Shown here piece by piece: positions 1-4,790 of a stretch of 5,989 nucleotides of DNA (positions are counted from its first letter, which is position 1; the number at the start of each line of letters is the position of its first letter). The notes under the pieces were generated by a model, which saw nothing but the letters and a program-made list of their open reading frames with translations, did no database searches and had not been told where the DNA came from. Both the position numbers and the translations under genes were made by a program. The stretch is from Natronomonas sp. (lineage in GTDB: Archaea > Halobacteriota > Halobacteria > Halobacteriales > Haloarculaceae): positions 1 through 5,989 of the forward strand of contig SLIW01000406.1 of the NCBI GenBank assembly GCA_007135435.1. The letters run 5' to 3'.

Positions 1-217
1 ACCAGGGCCCCCTCCATACGTCCCGGTCAGCACGGAGCGGAAAAGGGGTTGGCATATCGGACATCGATCGCTGCCGGTATCGATCGGGAGGGGTGTGGAC
101 TACTTCGGGTACGGATCGCTGGGAGTGCGGATAACGGCGAGTTCGGTCGCCGTGGAGTGGTGGTCGACTCGAAGGCAACCGTCCTCCATCGGGCGGGTCG
201 GTGGGGATGTGGGCCAG
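1..217. other. Non-coding stretch, no gene supported
   Basis: I see no convincing gene here. Short open frames exist on both strands, but they begin at TTG or GTG codons without a promoter or ribosome binding site, and they resemble no family I know. ATCGATCG occurs twice, at 63-70 and 79-86 (16 bases apart); the motif is partly self-complementary and common in GC-rich DNA, so I give it little weight. The stretch is probably intergenic, or the 3' flank of a gene lying before the window. Confidence 0.5.
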
Positions 218-320
218 GCCTCGTCGTCGAATGAGACCGACGGTCCTGCCTCGACGCAGAACGAGACCGGCGGTCTGGCCTCGTCGCAGAAAGAGACCGG
301 TACTCAGGCCTCGATGCCGA
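218..320. repeat. 30-bp tandem repeat, three copies plus a partial fourth
   Basis: Copies start at 218, 248 and 278, each beginning GCCTCG, with a partial fourth copy from 308. Adjacent copies match at about 23-24 of 30 positions. The period is exactly 30 bases, so every reading frame keeps a 10-residue repeat. The array enters the 3' end of the minus-strand wHTH gene: its last codons (Glu-Ala and the TGA at 304-306) fall in the copy 3/copy 4 junction. On the minus strand, copies 1 and 2 each contain a small hairpin with GACC/GGTC arms and a 3-base loop, followed by a T-containing stretch. The array therefore lies just where that transcript should end. Confidence 0.8.
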
Positions 321-567
321 GCGTGTAGACCCGTTTGCGGGCGTCCGTGAACGAGAACCGGGAGTCGACGGCGCCGACCTCCTCGAGTCGGGTCAGTGCG
401 TAGCGGACCGTCCGCGGGGGGAGCATCGTCTCCTCGGCGAGCTGACTCTGGGTCAGTCGGTCGTTGTACTCGAGTACCTTCGCGACCAGCTTCGCGCTGG
501 GCGGCAGGTCCGCGACGGCCTCCCAGCCGATCCGTTCGGGGTCCGTACCGAGTTCGGTCGTACTCAT
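304..567 (-). CDS. Small winged helix-turn-helix transcriptional regulator (MarR-like)
   Basis: This 87-residue protein is almost entirely one winged-helix DNA-binding domain. Residues about 21-33 (LPPSAKLVAKVLE) form the first helix, about 38-62 the HTH (LTQSQLAEETMLPPRTVRYAL, recognition helix around PPRTVRYALTRL), and about 69-83 the wing, rich in Arg and Lys. It matches the many small haloarchaeal proteins annotated as MarR-family or generic HTH regulators. No effector domain is visible, so any sensing is unknown. The ATG at 565-567 is preceded by a purine-rich AAGGGAG six bases upstream on the minus strand, which fits a partial Shine-Dalgarno. The gene is divergent from the proteasome ATPase gene, about 215 bases between start codons, so self-regulation or control of that gene is plausible but only inferred. 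Its 3' end overlaps a 30-bp tandem repeat. Confidence 0.85.
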   Translation of the reverse strand: MSTTELGTDPERIGWEAVADLPPSAKLVAKVLEYNDRLTQSQLAEETMLPPRTVRYALTRLEEVGAVDSRFSFTDARKRVYTLGIEA

Positions 568-593
568 CGTGGACTCCCTTGCTGATGCAATGG

Positions 594-619
594 GATAATA
601 CTTACTGTTCTATTTTATG
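594..619 (-). promoter_or_regulatory. Candidate promoter(s) of the wHTH gene
   Basis: Two AT-rich TATA-like elements lie upstream of the start at 567, read on the minus strand: AGTATTATC (602 to 594) and CATAAAATAG (619 to 610). The nearer one would give a leader of only a few bases. The farther one would start transcription around 588, leaving a leader of about 20 bases that contains the AAGGGAG motif. This is the most AT-rich patch in the left part of the window. Confidence 0.55.
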
Positions 620-658
620 CTCGTTGGTAATTCAACGGGCCGGGCGCCGGCGGGCCAG

Positions 659-679
659 GCACCGTCCGCGGGGCGGTGC
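659..679. other. GC-rich hairpin-forming inverted repeat upstream of the Pan gene
   Basis: GCACCG (659-664) pairs with CGGTGC (674-679). The pairing can continue inward (one G-T wobble, then two C-G pairs) to a GCG loop, giving a stem of about nine pairs. It lies about 75 bases before the Pan TATA box and is probably not transcribed with that gene, so any role would be at the DNA level. GC-rich DNA gives such stems by chance. Confidence 0.3.
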
Positions 680-688
680 GGAACGACG

Positions 689-705
689 GTGTCACGCGCT
701 GACAC
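689..705. promoter_or_regulatory. Perfect inverted repeat, possible operator of the Pan promoter
   Basis: GTGTCA-CGCGC-TGACAC is a perfect dyad with 6-base arms and a 5-base spacer, the usual shape of a binding site for a dimeric regulator. Its centre (697) is about 58 bases before the Pan TATA box and about 100 bases from the divergent wHTH promoter. A near-identical dyad occurs at 2433-2449. No binding protein can be named from sequence; the neighbouring wHTH protein is an obvious candidate but unproven. Confidence 0.4.
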
Positions 706-743
706 GGCGGGTTTCCCGGGGACGCCGGCGGGGTGAATCCACC

Positions 744-758
744 CGAAACCTCTTATGA
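744..758 (+). promoter_or_regulatory. BRE/TATA promoter of the Pan gene
   Basis: CGAAACC (744-750) resembles a haloarchaeal TFB recognition element and is followed directly by the TATA-like CTTATGA (752-758). The TATA centre is about 27 bases before the ATG at 782, which is the spacing for a leaderless transcript. The in-frame ATG at 755 lies inside the TATA box, so it cannot be part of an mRNA started from this promoter. Confidence 0.7.
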
Positions 759-781
759 CTACGGGCGCTACGAACCCGGTG

Positions 782-1996
782 ATGACCGATACTGTTGACG
801 ACGTCGACCTTCCGTACAAGGACGACGCGTCACAGCAGGAGAAGGTGCAGGCGCTGGAGGAGCGCCTGGAGATCCTCGAACGGCAGAACGAGGAGATGCG
901 GGACAAGCTGCTCGACGCGAACGCCGAGAACAACAAGTACCAGCAGAAGCTCGAGCGGCTGACCCACGAGAACAAGAAGCTCAAGCAGTCGCCGCTGTTC
1001 GTCGCCACCGTCCAGGAGATCACCGACGAGGGCGTCATCATCAAGCAGCACGGGAACAACCAGGAGGCGCTCACGGAGGTGACCGACGACATGCGGACCC
1101 AGCTCACCCCCGACGCGCGCGTCGCGGTCAACAACTCCCTCTCGATCGTCAAGGAACTCAGCGACGAGACCGACGTGCGCGCCCGCGTGATGCAGGTCGA
1201 GCACTCGCCCGACGTCACCTACGGCGACATCGGCGGCATCGACGAGCAGATGGAGGAGGTCCGCGAGACCGTCGAGATGCCCATCGAGAGCCCCGAGATG
1301 TTCGACGAGGTGGGGATCGACCCGCCCTCCGGGGTCCTCCTGCACGGCCCGCCGGGGACGGGCAAGACGATGCTCGCGAAGGCCGTCGCCAACCAGACCG
1401 ACGCGACGTTCATCAAGATGGCCGGCTCGGAGCTCGTCCACAAGTTCATCGGCGAGGGGGCGAAGCTCGTCCGCGACCTCTTCGAACTGGCCCGCCAGCA
1501 GGAGCCCGCGGTCGTCTTCATCGACGAGATCGACGCGATCGCGGCCAAGCGCACGGAGTCCAAGACCTCCGGCGACGCGGAGGTCCAGCGGACCATGATG
1601 CAGCTGCTCGCGGAGATGGACGGCTTCGAGGAGCGCGGCCAGATCTCGATCATCGCCGCCACGAACCGCTTCGACATGCTCGACCGGGCCATCCTCCGGC
1701 CCGGCCGGTTCGACCGGCTCATCGAGGTCCCGCGCCCCGACGAGGAGGGCCGCGAGATCATCTTCGAGATCCACACCCGCAGCATGAGCGTCGCCGACGA
1801 GGTCGACTTCGCCGACCTCGCCGCGATCGCCTCGGAGGCATCCGGGGCGGACATCAAGGCAACCTGCACCGAGGCGGGGATGTACGCCATCCGCGACGAC
1901 CGCCAGGAGGTCACCACCGAGGACTTCGAGCTGGCCTGGGAGAAGATCCAGCAGACCGAAGAGGAAGGCGACGACGTCTCCCGCACCTTCGCCTGA
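782..1996 (+). CDS. panA: Proteasome-activating nucleotidase (Pan, AAA+ ATPase)
   Basis: This 404-residue cytoplasmic ATPase forms the hexameric ring that unfolds proteins and feeds them into the 20S proteasome. Visible parts, counted from the ATG at 782, are: an N-terminal coiled coil (about 17-68, heptad-like and Glu/Lys/Leu-rich); an OB-fold segment (about 72-135); Walker A GPPGTGKT (189-196); the pore loop KFIGEG (221-226); Walker B VVFIDEID (244-251); sensor-1 Asn295; arginine fingers in RPGRFDR (306-312); and the small AAA lid with GADIKA (355-360). The N-terminus MTDTVDDVDLPY and the whole sequence closely match haloarchaeal PanA. An in-frame ATG at 755 would add nine residues, but it falls inside the TATA box, so 782 is preferred. 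The C-terminus ends RTFA; the HbYX docking motif is therefore non-canonical (Thr-Phe-Ala). Haloarchaea often carry two Pan paralogues, so the A or B assignment rests on my memory of PanA. Confidence 0.95.
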   Translation: MTDTVDDVDLPYKDDASQQEKVQALEERLEILERQNEEMRDKLLDANAENNKYQQKLERLTHENKKLKQSPLFVATVQEITDEGVIIKQHGNNQEALTEVTDDMRTQLTPDARVAVNNSLSIVKELSDETDVRARVMQVEHSPDVTYGDIGGIDEQMEEVRETVEMPIESPEMFDEVGIDPPSGVLLHGPPGTGKTMLAKAVANQTDATFIKMAGSELVHKFIGEGAKLVRDLFELARQQEPAVVFIDEIDAIAAKRTESKTSGDAEVQRTMMQLLAEMDGFEERGQISIIAATNRFDMLDRAILRPGRFDRLIEVPRPDEEGREIIFEIHTRSMSVADEVDFADLAAIASEASGADIKATCTEAGMYAIRDDRQEVTTEDFELAWEKIQQTEEEGDDVSRTFA

Positions 1997-2040
1997 GGCG
2001 TTCCGTCCGCGATCCCTGCACCAGCCGTTCCTGCTGTCAC

Positions 2041-2052
2041 GCCGGTTTTTCC
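2041..2052 (+). terminator. Possible T-run terminator of the Pan gene
   Basis: About 45 bases after the Pan stop codon, GCCGG is followed by TTTTT (2046-2050). Archaeal termination usually needs only a short T-run. This is the only such run on the plus strand in the convergent gap. Confidence 0.4.
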
Positions 2053-2072
2053 ATTCACGTAACCTAAGACGA

Positions 2073-2126
2073 GCTTCCCGATTCCTCCGAACTGGGACTT
2101 GCTTCCCACTTCCTCCGAACTGAGAC
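2073..2126. repeat. 28-bp direct repeat, two copies
   Basis: A 26-base sequence beginning GCTTCCC and containing TTCCTCCGAACTG occurs at 2073-2098 and again at 2101-2126. The period is 28 bases and 23 of 26 positions match. A much weaker third copy may follow near 2129-2153. The repeat lies in the convergent gap between the Pan gene and the small membrane protein gene. It is unrelated in sequence to the 30-bp array at 218 and the 16-bp array at 4648. Confidence 0.75.
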
Positions 2127-2210
2127 AACGCCCTCCCGGATTCGGACCGACAGTTGCCCCGAGTAGAACGGTGGGCTATTCCCGAGACGATTTCGCCGAG
2201 ACCCGACCGG

Positions 2211-2354
2211 TCACAGGAGCGAGAAGACGAGCCAGGGGAGACCGAAGAGGACGACGGTCATCACCAGGAGGATGAGCCCGTACGCGACGAACGTGGCCCC
2301 CGCGGTCCGTAGCGACGGCGTCGTGAGCTGCTCCCTGAACTCGGCGATCGACAT
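2211..2354 (-). CDS. Small single-pass membrane protein, 47 residues, unknown function
   Basis: Reading the minus strand from the ATG at 2352-2354 to the TGA at 2211-2213 gives 47 residues. A polar N-terminus (MSIAEFREQLTTPSLRT) is followed by a hydrophobic stretch from about residue 18 to the end (including VAYGLILLVMTVVLFGLPW), with a Pro-Trp break at 40-41. This predicts one membrane helix, or a helix with a short re-entrant tail, and Arg7 and Arg16 suggest a cytoplasmic N-terminus. CCTAAGG (2383 to 2377, minus strand) lies 26 bases before the start, consistent with a leaderless promoter. The continuous hydrophobic frame with clean start, stop and promoter spacing argues that it is real. 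I do not recognise the family. It lies 107 bases downstream of the acyl-CoA synthetase gene on the same strand. Many gene callers would miss it on length. Confidence 0.72.
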   Translation of the reverse strand: MSIAEFREQLTTPSLRTAGATFVAYGLILLVMTVVLFGLPWLVFSLL

Positions 2355-2376
2355 ACGCGTAGGTCCGCTGGCTGGC

Positions 2377-2383
2377 CCTTAGG
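2377..2383 (-). promoter_or_regulatory. TATA-like element of the small membrane protein gene
   Basis: CCTAAGG on the minus strand is centred 26 bases before the ATG at 2354. The match to the haloarchaeal TATA consensus is modest; the spacing is the main support. Confidence 0.4.
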
Positions 2384-2430
2384 TGTACCGCTCCCGTGGA
2401 ACCCCGGGTCGAGGCTCGCGTGAGGAGCGG

Positions 2431-2452
2431 GCGGTGTCAAGCGGACACCCGC
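2431..2452 (-). terminator. Stem-loop just after the acyl-CoA synthetase stop
   Basis: GGTGTC (2433-2438) and GACACC (2444-2449) are perfect arms around AAGCG. Two more GC pairs extend the stem to 2431/2452 past a single bulged C. The stem begins about 10 bases after the TAG at 2462-2464 on the minus strand, so it could shape the mRNA 3' end. There is no T-run after it, so intrinsic termination is doubtful. It closely resembles the dyad at 689-705 and could equally be a protein-binding site upstream of the 2354 gene. Confidence 0.35.
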
Positions 2453-2461
2453 ACCTGACAG

Positions 2462-4246
2462 CTACAGCCGGTCGCTGGGTTCGAGTGGACCGTCGAGGTG
2501 CTCATCGAGGCGTTCCTCGAGCCGGTAGCGCTGGACCTTCTGGGTCGCGCTCCGGGGGAGCTCGTCCACGAAGATGACCCGCCGGGGGTGGGCGTACGTC
2601 GGGACCCGCTCGAGCGAGAACCGGCGCAGCTCCTCCTCGGTGGGATCGGCGTCCTCTTCGGCGACGACGAACGCGACCGGCGCCTCGCCCTTCACCTCGT
2701 GGGGCGCGGCGACGACCGCCGCCTCGGCGACGGCGGGGTGGTCATAGAGCGCGTCCTCGACCGACGTCGGGTAGACGTTCTCCCCGCCGCAGATGATCAT
2801 ATCGTCGGCCCGGTCGACGATCCAGAGGTCGCCGTCCCGGTCGACGCGGGCGACGTCCGCGGTGTAGAACCATCCCTGCTCGTCTCGCGAGTCGCCAGGC
2901 TCCTCGCTCGACCGTCCGGAGGCGCTCCGCGCCTCCCAGTCATCGAAGACCTCCGCATTCGTCTCCGGCCGGTTGTAGTACTCCACGAACACCTGCTCGC
3001 CGCGGATGGCGATCTCGCCGGTCGGTTCGCCCCGCTCGAGGTGGCCGTCCTCGGACCGTTCGTCGCTGGACGACTGCTCATCATCGAACAGCGACTCGTC
3101 GATGGGGCCCGTGAGTGGATCGAGCTCCTCGGCCGGGACGATCGTCTCTCGGGTCTCCGGGTCGACGAGCTTCACCTCGACGTTCGGGACCGGCTTGCCG
3201 ATACAACCGGCGCGCTTCCAGTGAGTCGCCGGCCGCACGGTGGCGACCGACGTGGTCTCGGTCATCCCCCACACCTCGGTGAAGGAGGCGCCCCAGGCGT
3301 CGATGAGGTTGCGCTGGGTGTCCTCGGGCAGCGGGGCGGCGCCCGCGCCGAGCGTCTCCAGTGACGAGAGGTCGTACGCGTCCGGGTCCTCGCGGTACGT
3401 CCGCCAGAGCATCGTGTGCAGCGCCGGAACCGCCGGCAACGTGGTGACGCCGTGGTCGGCCACCGCCTCGAGCATCGCCACCGGGTCGGGGAGCGCCTGC
3501 AGGACCACCGTCGCGCCGCGGTAGACGTGCGTCCCGAACACGGCGAACATCGTCGGGATGTGGAACATCGGGAGGACGAACAGCGCCGTGTCGTCGGGAT
3601 CGACGCTCCCCGCGGGCGTCCGGGACAGCGACTCCAGCGTCTTCAGGACGTTCTCGTGGGACAGGAGGACCCCCTTGGGCGTCCCGGTCGTCCCGGAGGT
3701 GTACGTCTGGATGACGACGTCGTCGAAGGCGCGGTCGACGACGTCGAACTCGGCGGGGGCGTCGGCGACGGCGTGCGAGTAGTTGACGACGCCATCGTCG
3801 CTCACCCCGGACACGTAGTGGGTGCCGACACCGGCCCGCTCGACCAGCTCGGACGGGGCGGTCACGGTCGCCCGCTCGGTCTCGAGGCCTCCGACGAGCA
3901 GCGGCGAGCTCACGAGGTGGTCGACCCCGGCGTCCTCCAGGACGAAGGTCAGGGAGTCCGGGTCCATCCGGAGGTTGAGCGCGACGGGGACGGCGCCGGC
4001 CTTGATCGCGCCGAAGAAGGCCTCGGGGAACTGGAACGTGTTCGGGAGGTACAGCCCGACGCGGTCGCCCGGCCCGACGCCGTGGTCGACGAGGACGTTC
4101 GCGACACCGTTCGCCCGCCGCTCCATCTCGCGGTAGGAATGCTCGCCCGTCGGCCCGATGACGGCCGTCTTCTCGCCGTACCGGTGGGCGAGCATCGACG
4201 GCAGGGTCCCCACGTGGCGGAGCGGTCGACCGTCGTGGTACTCCAT
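2462..4246 (-). CDS. AMP-forming acyl-CoA synthetase (fatty-acid--CoA ligase type)
   Basis: This 594-residue ANL-superfamily enzyme should activate a carboxylic acid with ATP to an acyl-adenylate and then transfer it to CoA. Visible motifs are: the ATP-binding loop YTSGTTGTPKG (182-192); the adenine-binding GMTETTS (327-333); YTAD (461-464), with Asp464 as the ribose-binding acid; Arg479 and the hinge region in IVDRADDMIICGGENVYP (476-493); and the C-terminal catalytic Lys570 in RSATQKVQ. The substrate cannot be fixed; a medium- or long-chain fatty acid is the likeliest guess. Two hydrophilic insertions stand out: about 370-407 (acidic, Ser-rich) before GEIAIRG, and about 437-457 between FDDW and GWFYTAD. 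Family members usually have only a short turn at both places. Length is slightly above the usual 500-560. The ATG at 4246 begins a normal N-terminus and has a TATA-like element 27 bases upstream. Nothing indicates an operon with its neighbours. Confidence 0.92.
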   Translation of the reverse strand: MEYHDGRPLRHVGTLPSMLAHRYGEKTAVIGPTGEHSYREMERRANGVANVLVDHGVGPGDRVGLYLPNTFQFPEAFFGAIKAGAVPVALNLRMDPDSLTFVLEDAGVDHLVSSPLLVGGLETERATVTAPSELVERAGVGTHYVSGVSDDGVVNYSHAVADAPAEFDVVDRAFDDVVIQTYTSGTTGTPKGVLLSHENVLKTLESLSRTPAGSVDPDDTALFVLPMFHIPTMFAVFGTHVYRGATVVLQALPDPVAMLEAVADHGVTTLPAVPALHTMLWRTYREDPDAYDLSSLETLGAGAAPLPEDTQRNLIDAWGASFTEVWGMTETTSVATVRPATHWKRAGCIGKPVPNVEVKLVDPETRETIVPAEELDPLTGPIDESLFDDEQSSSDERSEDGHLERGEPTGEIAIRGEQVFVEYYNRPETNAEVFDDWEARSASGRSSEEPGDSRDEQGWFYTADVARVDRDGDLWIVDRADDMIICGGENVYPTSVEDALYDHPAVAEAAVVAAPHEVKGEAPVAFVVAEEDADPTEEELRRFSLERVPTYAHPRRVIFVDELPRSATQKVQRYRLEERLDEHLDGPLEPSDRL

Positions 4247-4267
4247 GGTGGAGGAAGTGTGTGGAGT

Positions 4268-4279
4268 GATACCAAGAAG
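4268..4279 (-). promoter_or_regulatory. Weak TATA-like element of the acyl-CoA synthetase gene
   Basis: CTTGGTATC on the minus strand (about 4276 to 4268) is centred 26-28 bases before the start at 4246. It is a poor TATA match but has the right spacing and is the least GC-rich patch in that interval. Confidence 0.35.
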
Positions 4280-4317
4280 CTTCCCCCGACCGGCGGCTAT
4301 CTGTCCGGTATGGTTCC

Positions 4318-4366
4318 CGGTCCCCGGGTCCCCTGGCCCAGGGCCGTGGCCGGGGGCAGCGGACCG
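4318..4366 (-). other. GC-rich region with nested inverted repeats
   Basis: CGGTCC (4318-4323) can pair with GGACCG (4361-4366), with further C-run/G-run pairing inside. A compact dyad, CCCTGG-C-CCAGGG, occupies 4331-4343. On the minus strand this follows the stop of the 65-residue gene (4398) and precedes the acyl-CoA synthetase promoter, so it could mark the 3' end of the upstream transcript. There is no T-run. C-runs and G-runs make alternative folds likely. Confidence 0.3.
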
Positions 4367-4397
4367 GCGACGACGGCCCCTCCCCCCGTTCGTGCCC

Positions 4398-4595
4398 TCA
4401 GCCGAGGATGTCCTTGATCCGCCGCGGCTCGCCCGACAGCGCCGGGTCCTCCTCGATCATCTGCAGAACTTCGTGGTCGGTGACGTCGGGGTAGTCCTTG
4501 AGGGTCGCCTCCTCGATGAGGTCCTTCTCGAGCCTGAACTCGGTCCCCTCGTAGACGACGTCGACGCCCCGCTCGTCGAAGGAGAGAAGGGTCAT
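4398..4595 (-). CDS. Conserved small haloarchaeal protein, probably DUF5800 family
   Basis: This is an acidic, soluble 65-residue protein: MTLLSFDERGVDVVYEGTEF followed by a charged helix (about 22-32, RLEKDLIEEAT), the segment YPDVTDHEVLQMIEEDPALS (35-54), and a basic end, GEPRRIKDILG. From memory it resembles the short haloarchaeal proteins called DUF5800; I cannot check this. No catalytic or metal-binding motif is visible and its function is unknown. The start at 4595 is well supported because GTCTTATAC lies 26 bases upstream on the minus strand, the leaderless spacing. It is divergent from the polymer-forming protein gene across a 195-base region holding a tandem array. The next gene downstream, the acyl-CoA synthetase, is 151 bases away with its own promoter, so co-transcription is uncertain. 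Confidence 0.85.
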   Translation of the reverse strand: MTLLSFDERGVDVVYEGTEFRLEKDLIEEATLKDYPDVTDHEVLQMIEEDPALSGEPRRIKDILG

Positions 4596-4617
4596 GGCCG
4601 TGGTAGGTCGCTGTCGA

Positions 4618-4626
4618 GTATAAGAC
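4618..4626 (-). promoter_or_regulatory. TATA box of the 65-residue protein gene
   Basis: GTCTTATAC on the minus strand is centred 26 bases before the ATG at 4595. It is a good haloarchaeal TATA match and implies a leaderless transcript. Confidence 0.65.
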
Positions 4627-4647
4627 CGACGCTCCCGGAATCATGAT

Positions 4648-4727
4648 GGCCCGAAGCACCCCTGACCCGAAGCGCGACTGGCCCGAGGCACCCCTGACCC
4701 GAAGCGCGACTGACCAGGGGCACGACG
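4648..4727. repeat. 16-bp tandem array (32-bp dimeric unit) between divergent promoters
   Basis: Five consecutive 16-mers are visible. They start at 4648 (GGCCCGAAGCACCCCT), 4664 (GACCCGAAGCGCGACT), 4680 (GGCCCGAGGCACCCCT), 4696 (GACCCGAAGCGCGACT) and 4712 (GACCAGGGGCACGACG, degenerate). The first two and the next two form 32-bp units differing at one base of 32. The array fills most of the space between the two divergent TATA boxes, centred at about 4621 and 4764. A 32-bp period is close to three helical turns, so matching sites would face the same side of the DNA. It could be an operator array or a simple expanding minisatellite. Confidence 0.85.
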
Positions 4728-4736
4728 GGTGTCTGA

Positions 4737-4749
4737 CGTCCGTCGGACG
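4737..4749. promoter_or_regulatory. 13-bp inverted repeat beside the TATA box of the polymer-forming protein gene
   Basis: CGTCCG-T-CGGACG is a perfect odd dyad with 6-base arms. It ends about 10 bases before the TATA box at 4760, in the position where TFB and upstream regulators bind. It may be an operator; chance occurrence in GC-rich DNA cannot be excluded. Confidence 0.35.
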
Positions 4750-4759
4750 CCCGAGGTGG

Positions 4760-4767
4760 TTTTAATA
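4760..4767 (+). promoter_or_regulatory. TATA box of the polymer-forming protein gene
   Basis: TTTTAATA is a strong TATA match centred about 27 bases before the GTG at 4791. This supports a leaderless transcript and the choice of that GTG as start. Confidence 0.75.
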
Positions 4768-4790
4768 CGTCACGGCCGGAGGCCACCACC

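Noticed and set aside
63..86. ATCGATCG repeated 16 bases apart
   Set aside because: Too short and too common in this base composition to separate from chance.
95..328. Plus-strand 77-residue frame from a GTG, with a 10-residue repeat containing two N-E-T sequons
   Set aside because: The repeat is explained by the 30-bp DNA array, whose period is divisible by three. There is no signal peptide, no TATA box at the right distance, and the end overlaps the opposite wHTH gene. It is possible but not supported.
830..2128. 432-residue open frame on the minus strand opposite the Pan gene, and others like it (for example 1219-2109 and 610-1218)
   Set aside because: These are antisense shadows caused by GC-rich third codon positions. 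Their products are low-complexity runs of Leu/Asp/Arg/Gly or Ser/Arg with no domain, and they overlap a clearly conserved gene.
2498..4417. Plus-strand open frames opposite the acyl-CoA synthetase, up to 333 residues
   Set aside because: Arg/Gly/Asp/Val-rich antisense shadows of a gene with all ANL motifs; no promoter or recognisable motif.
4648..4727. CRISPR array
   Set aside because: The 16-bp units are contiguous with no unique spacers, and no cas gene is present. The arrays at 218 and 2073 fail for the same reason.
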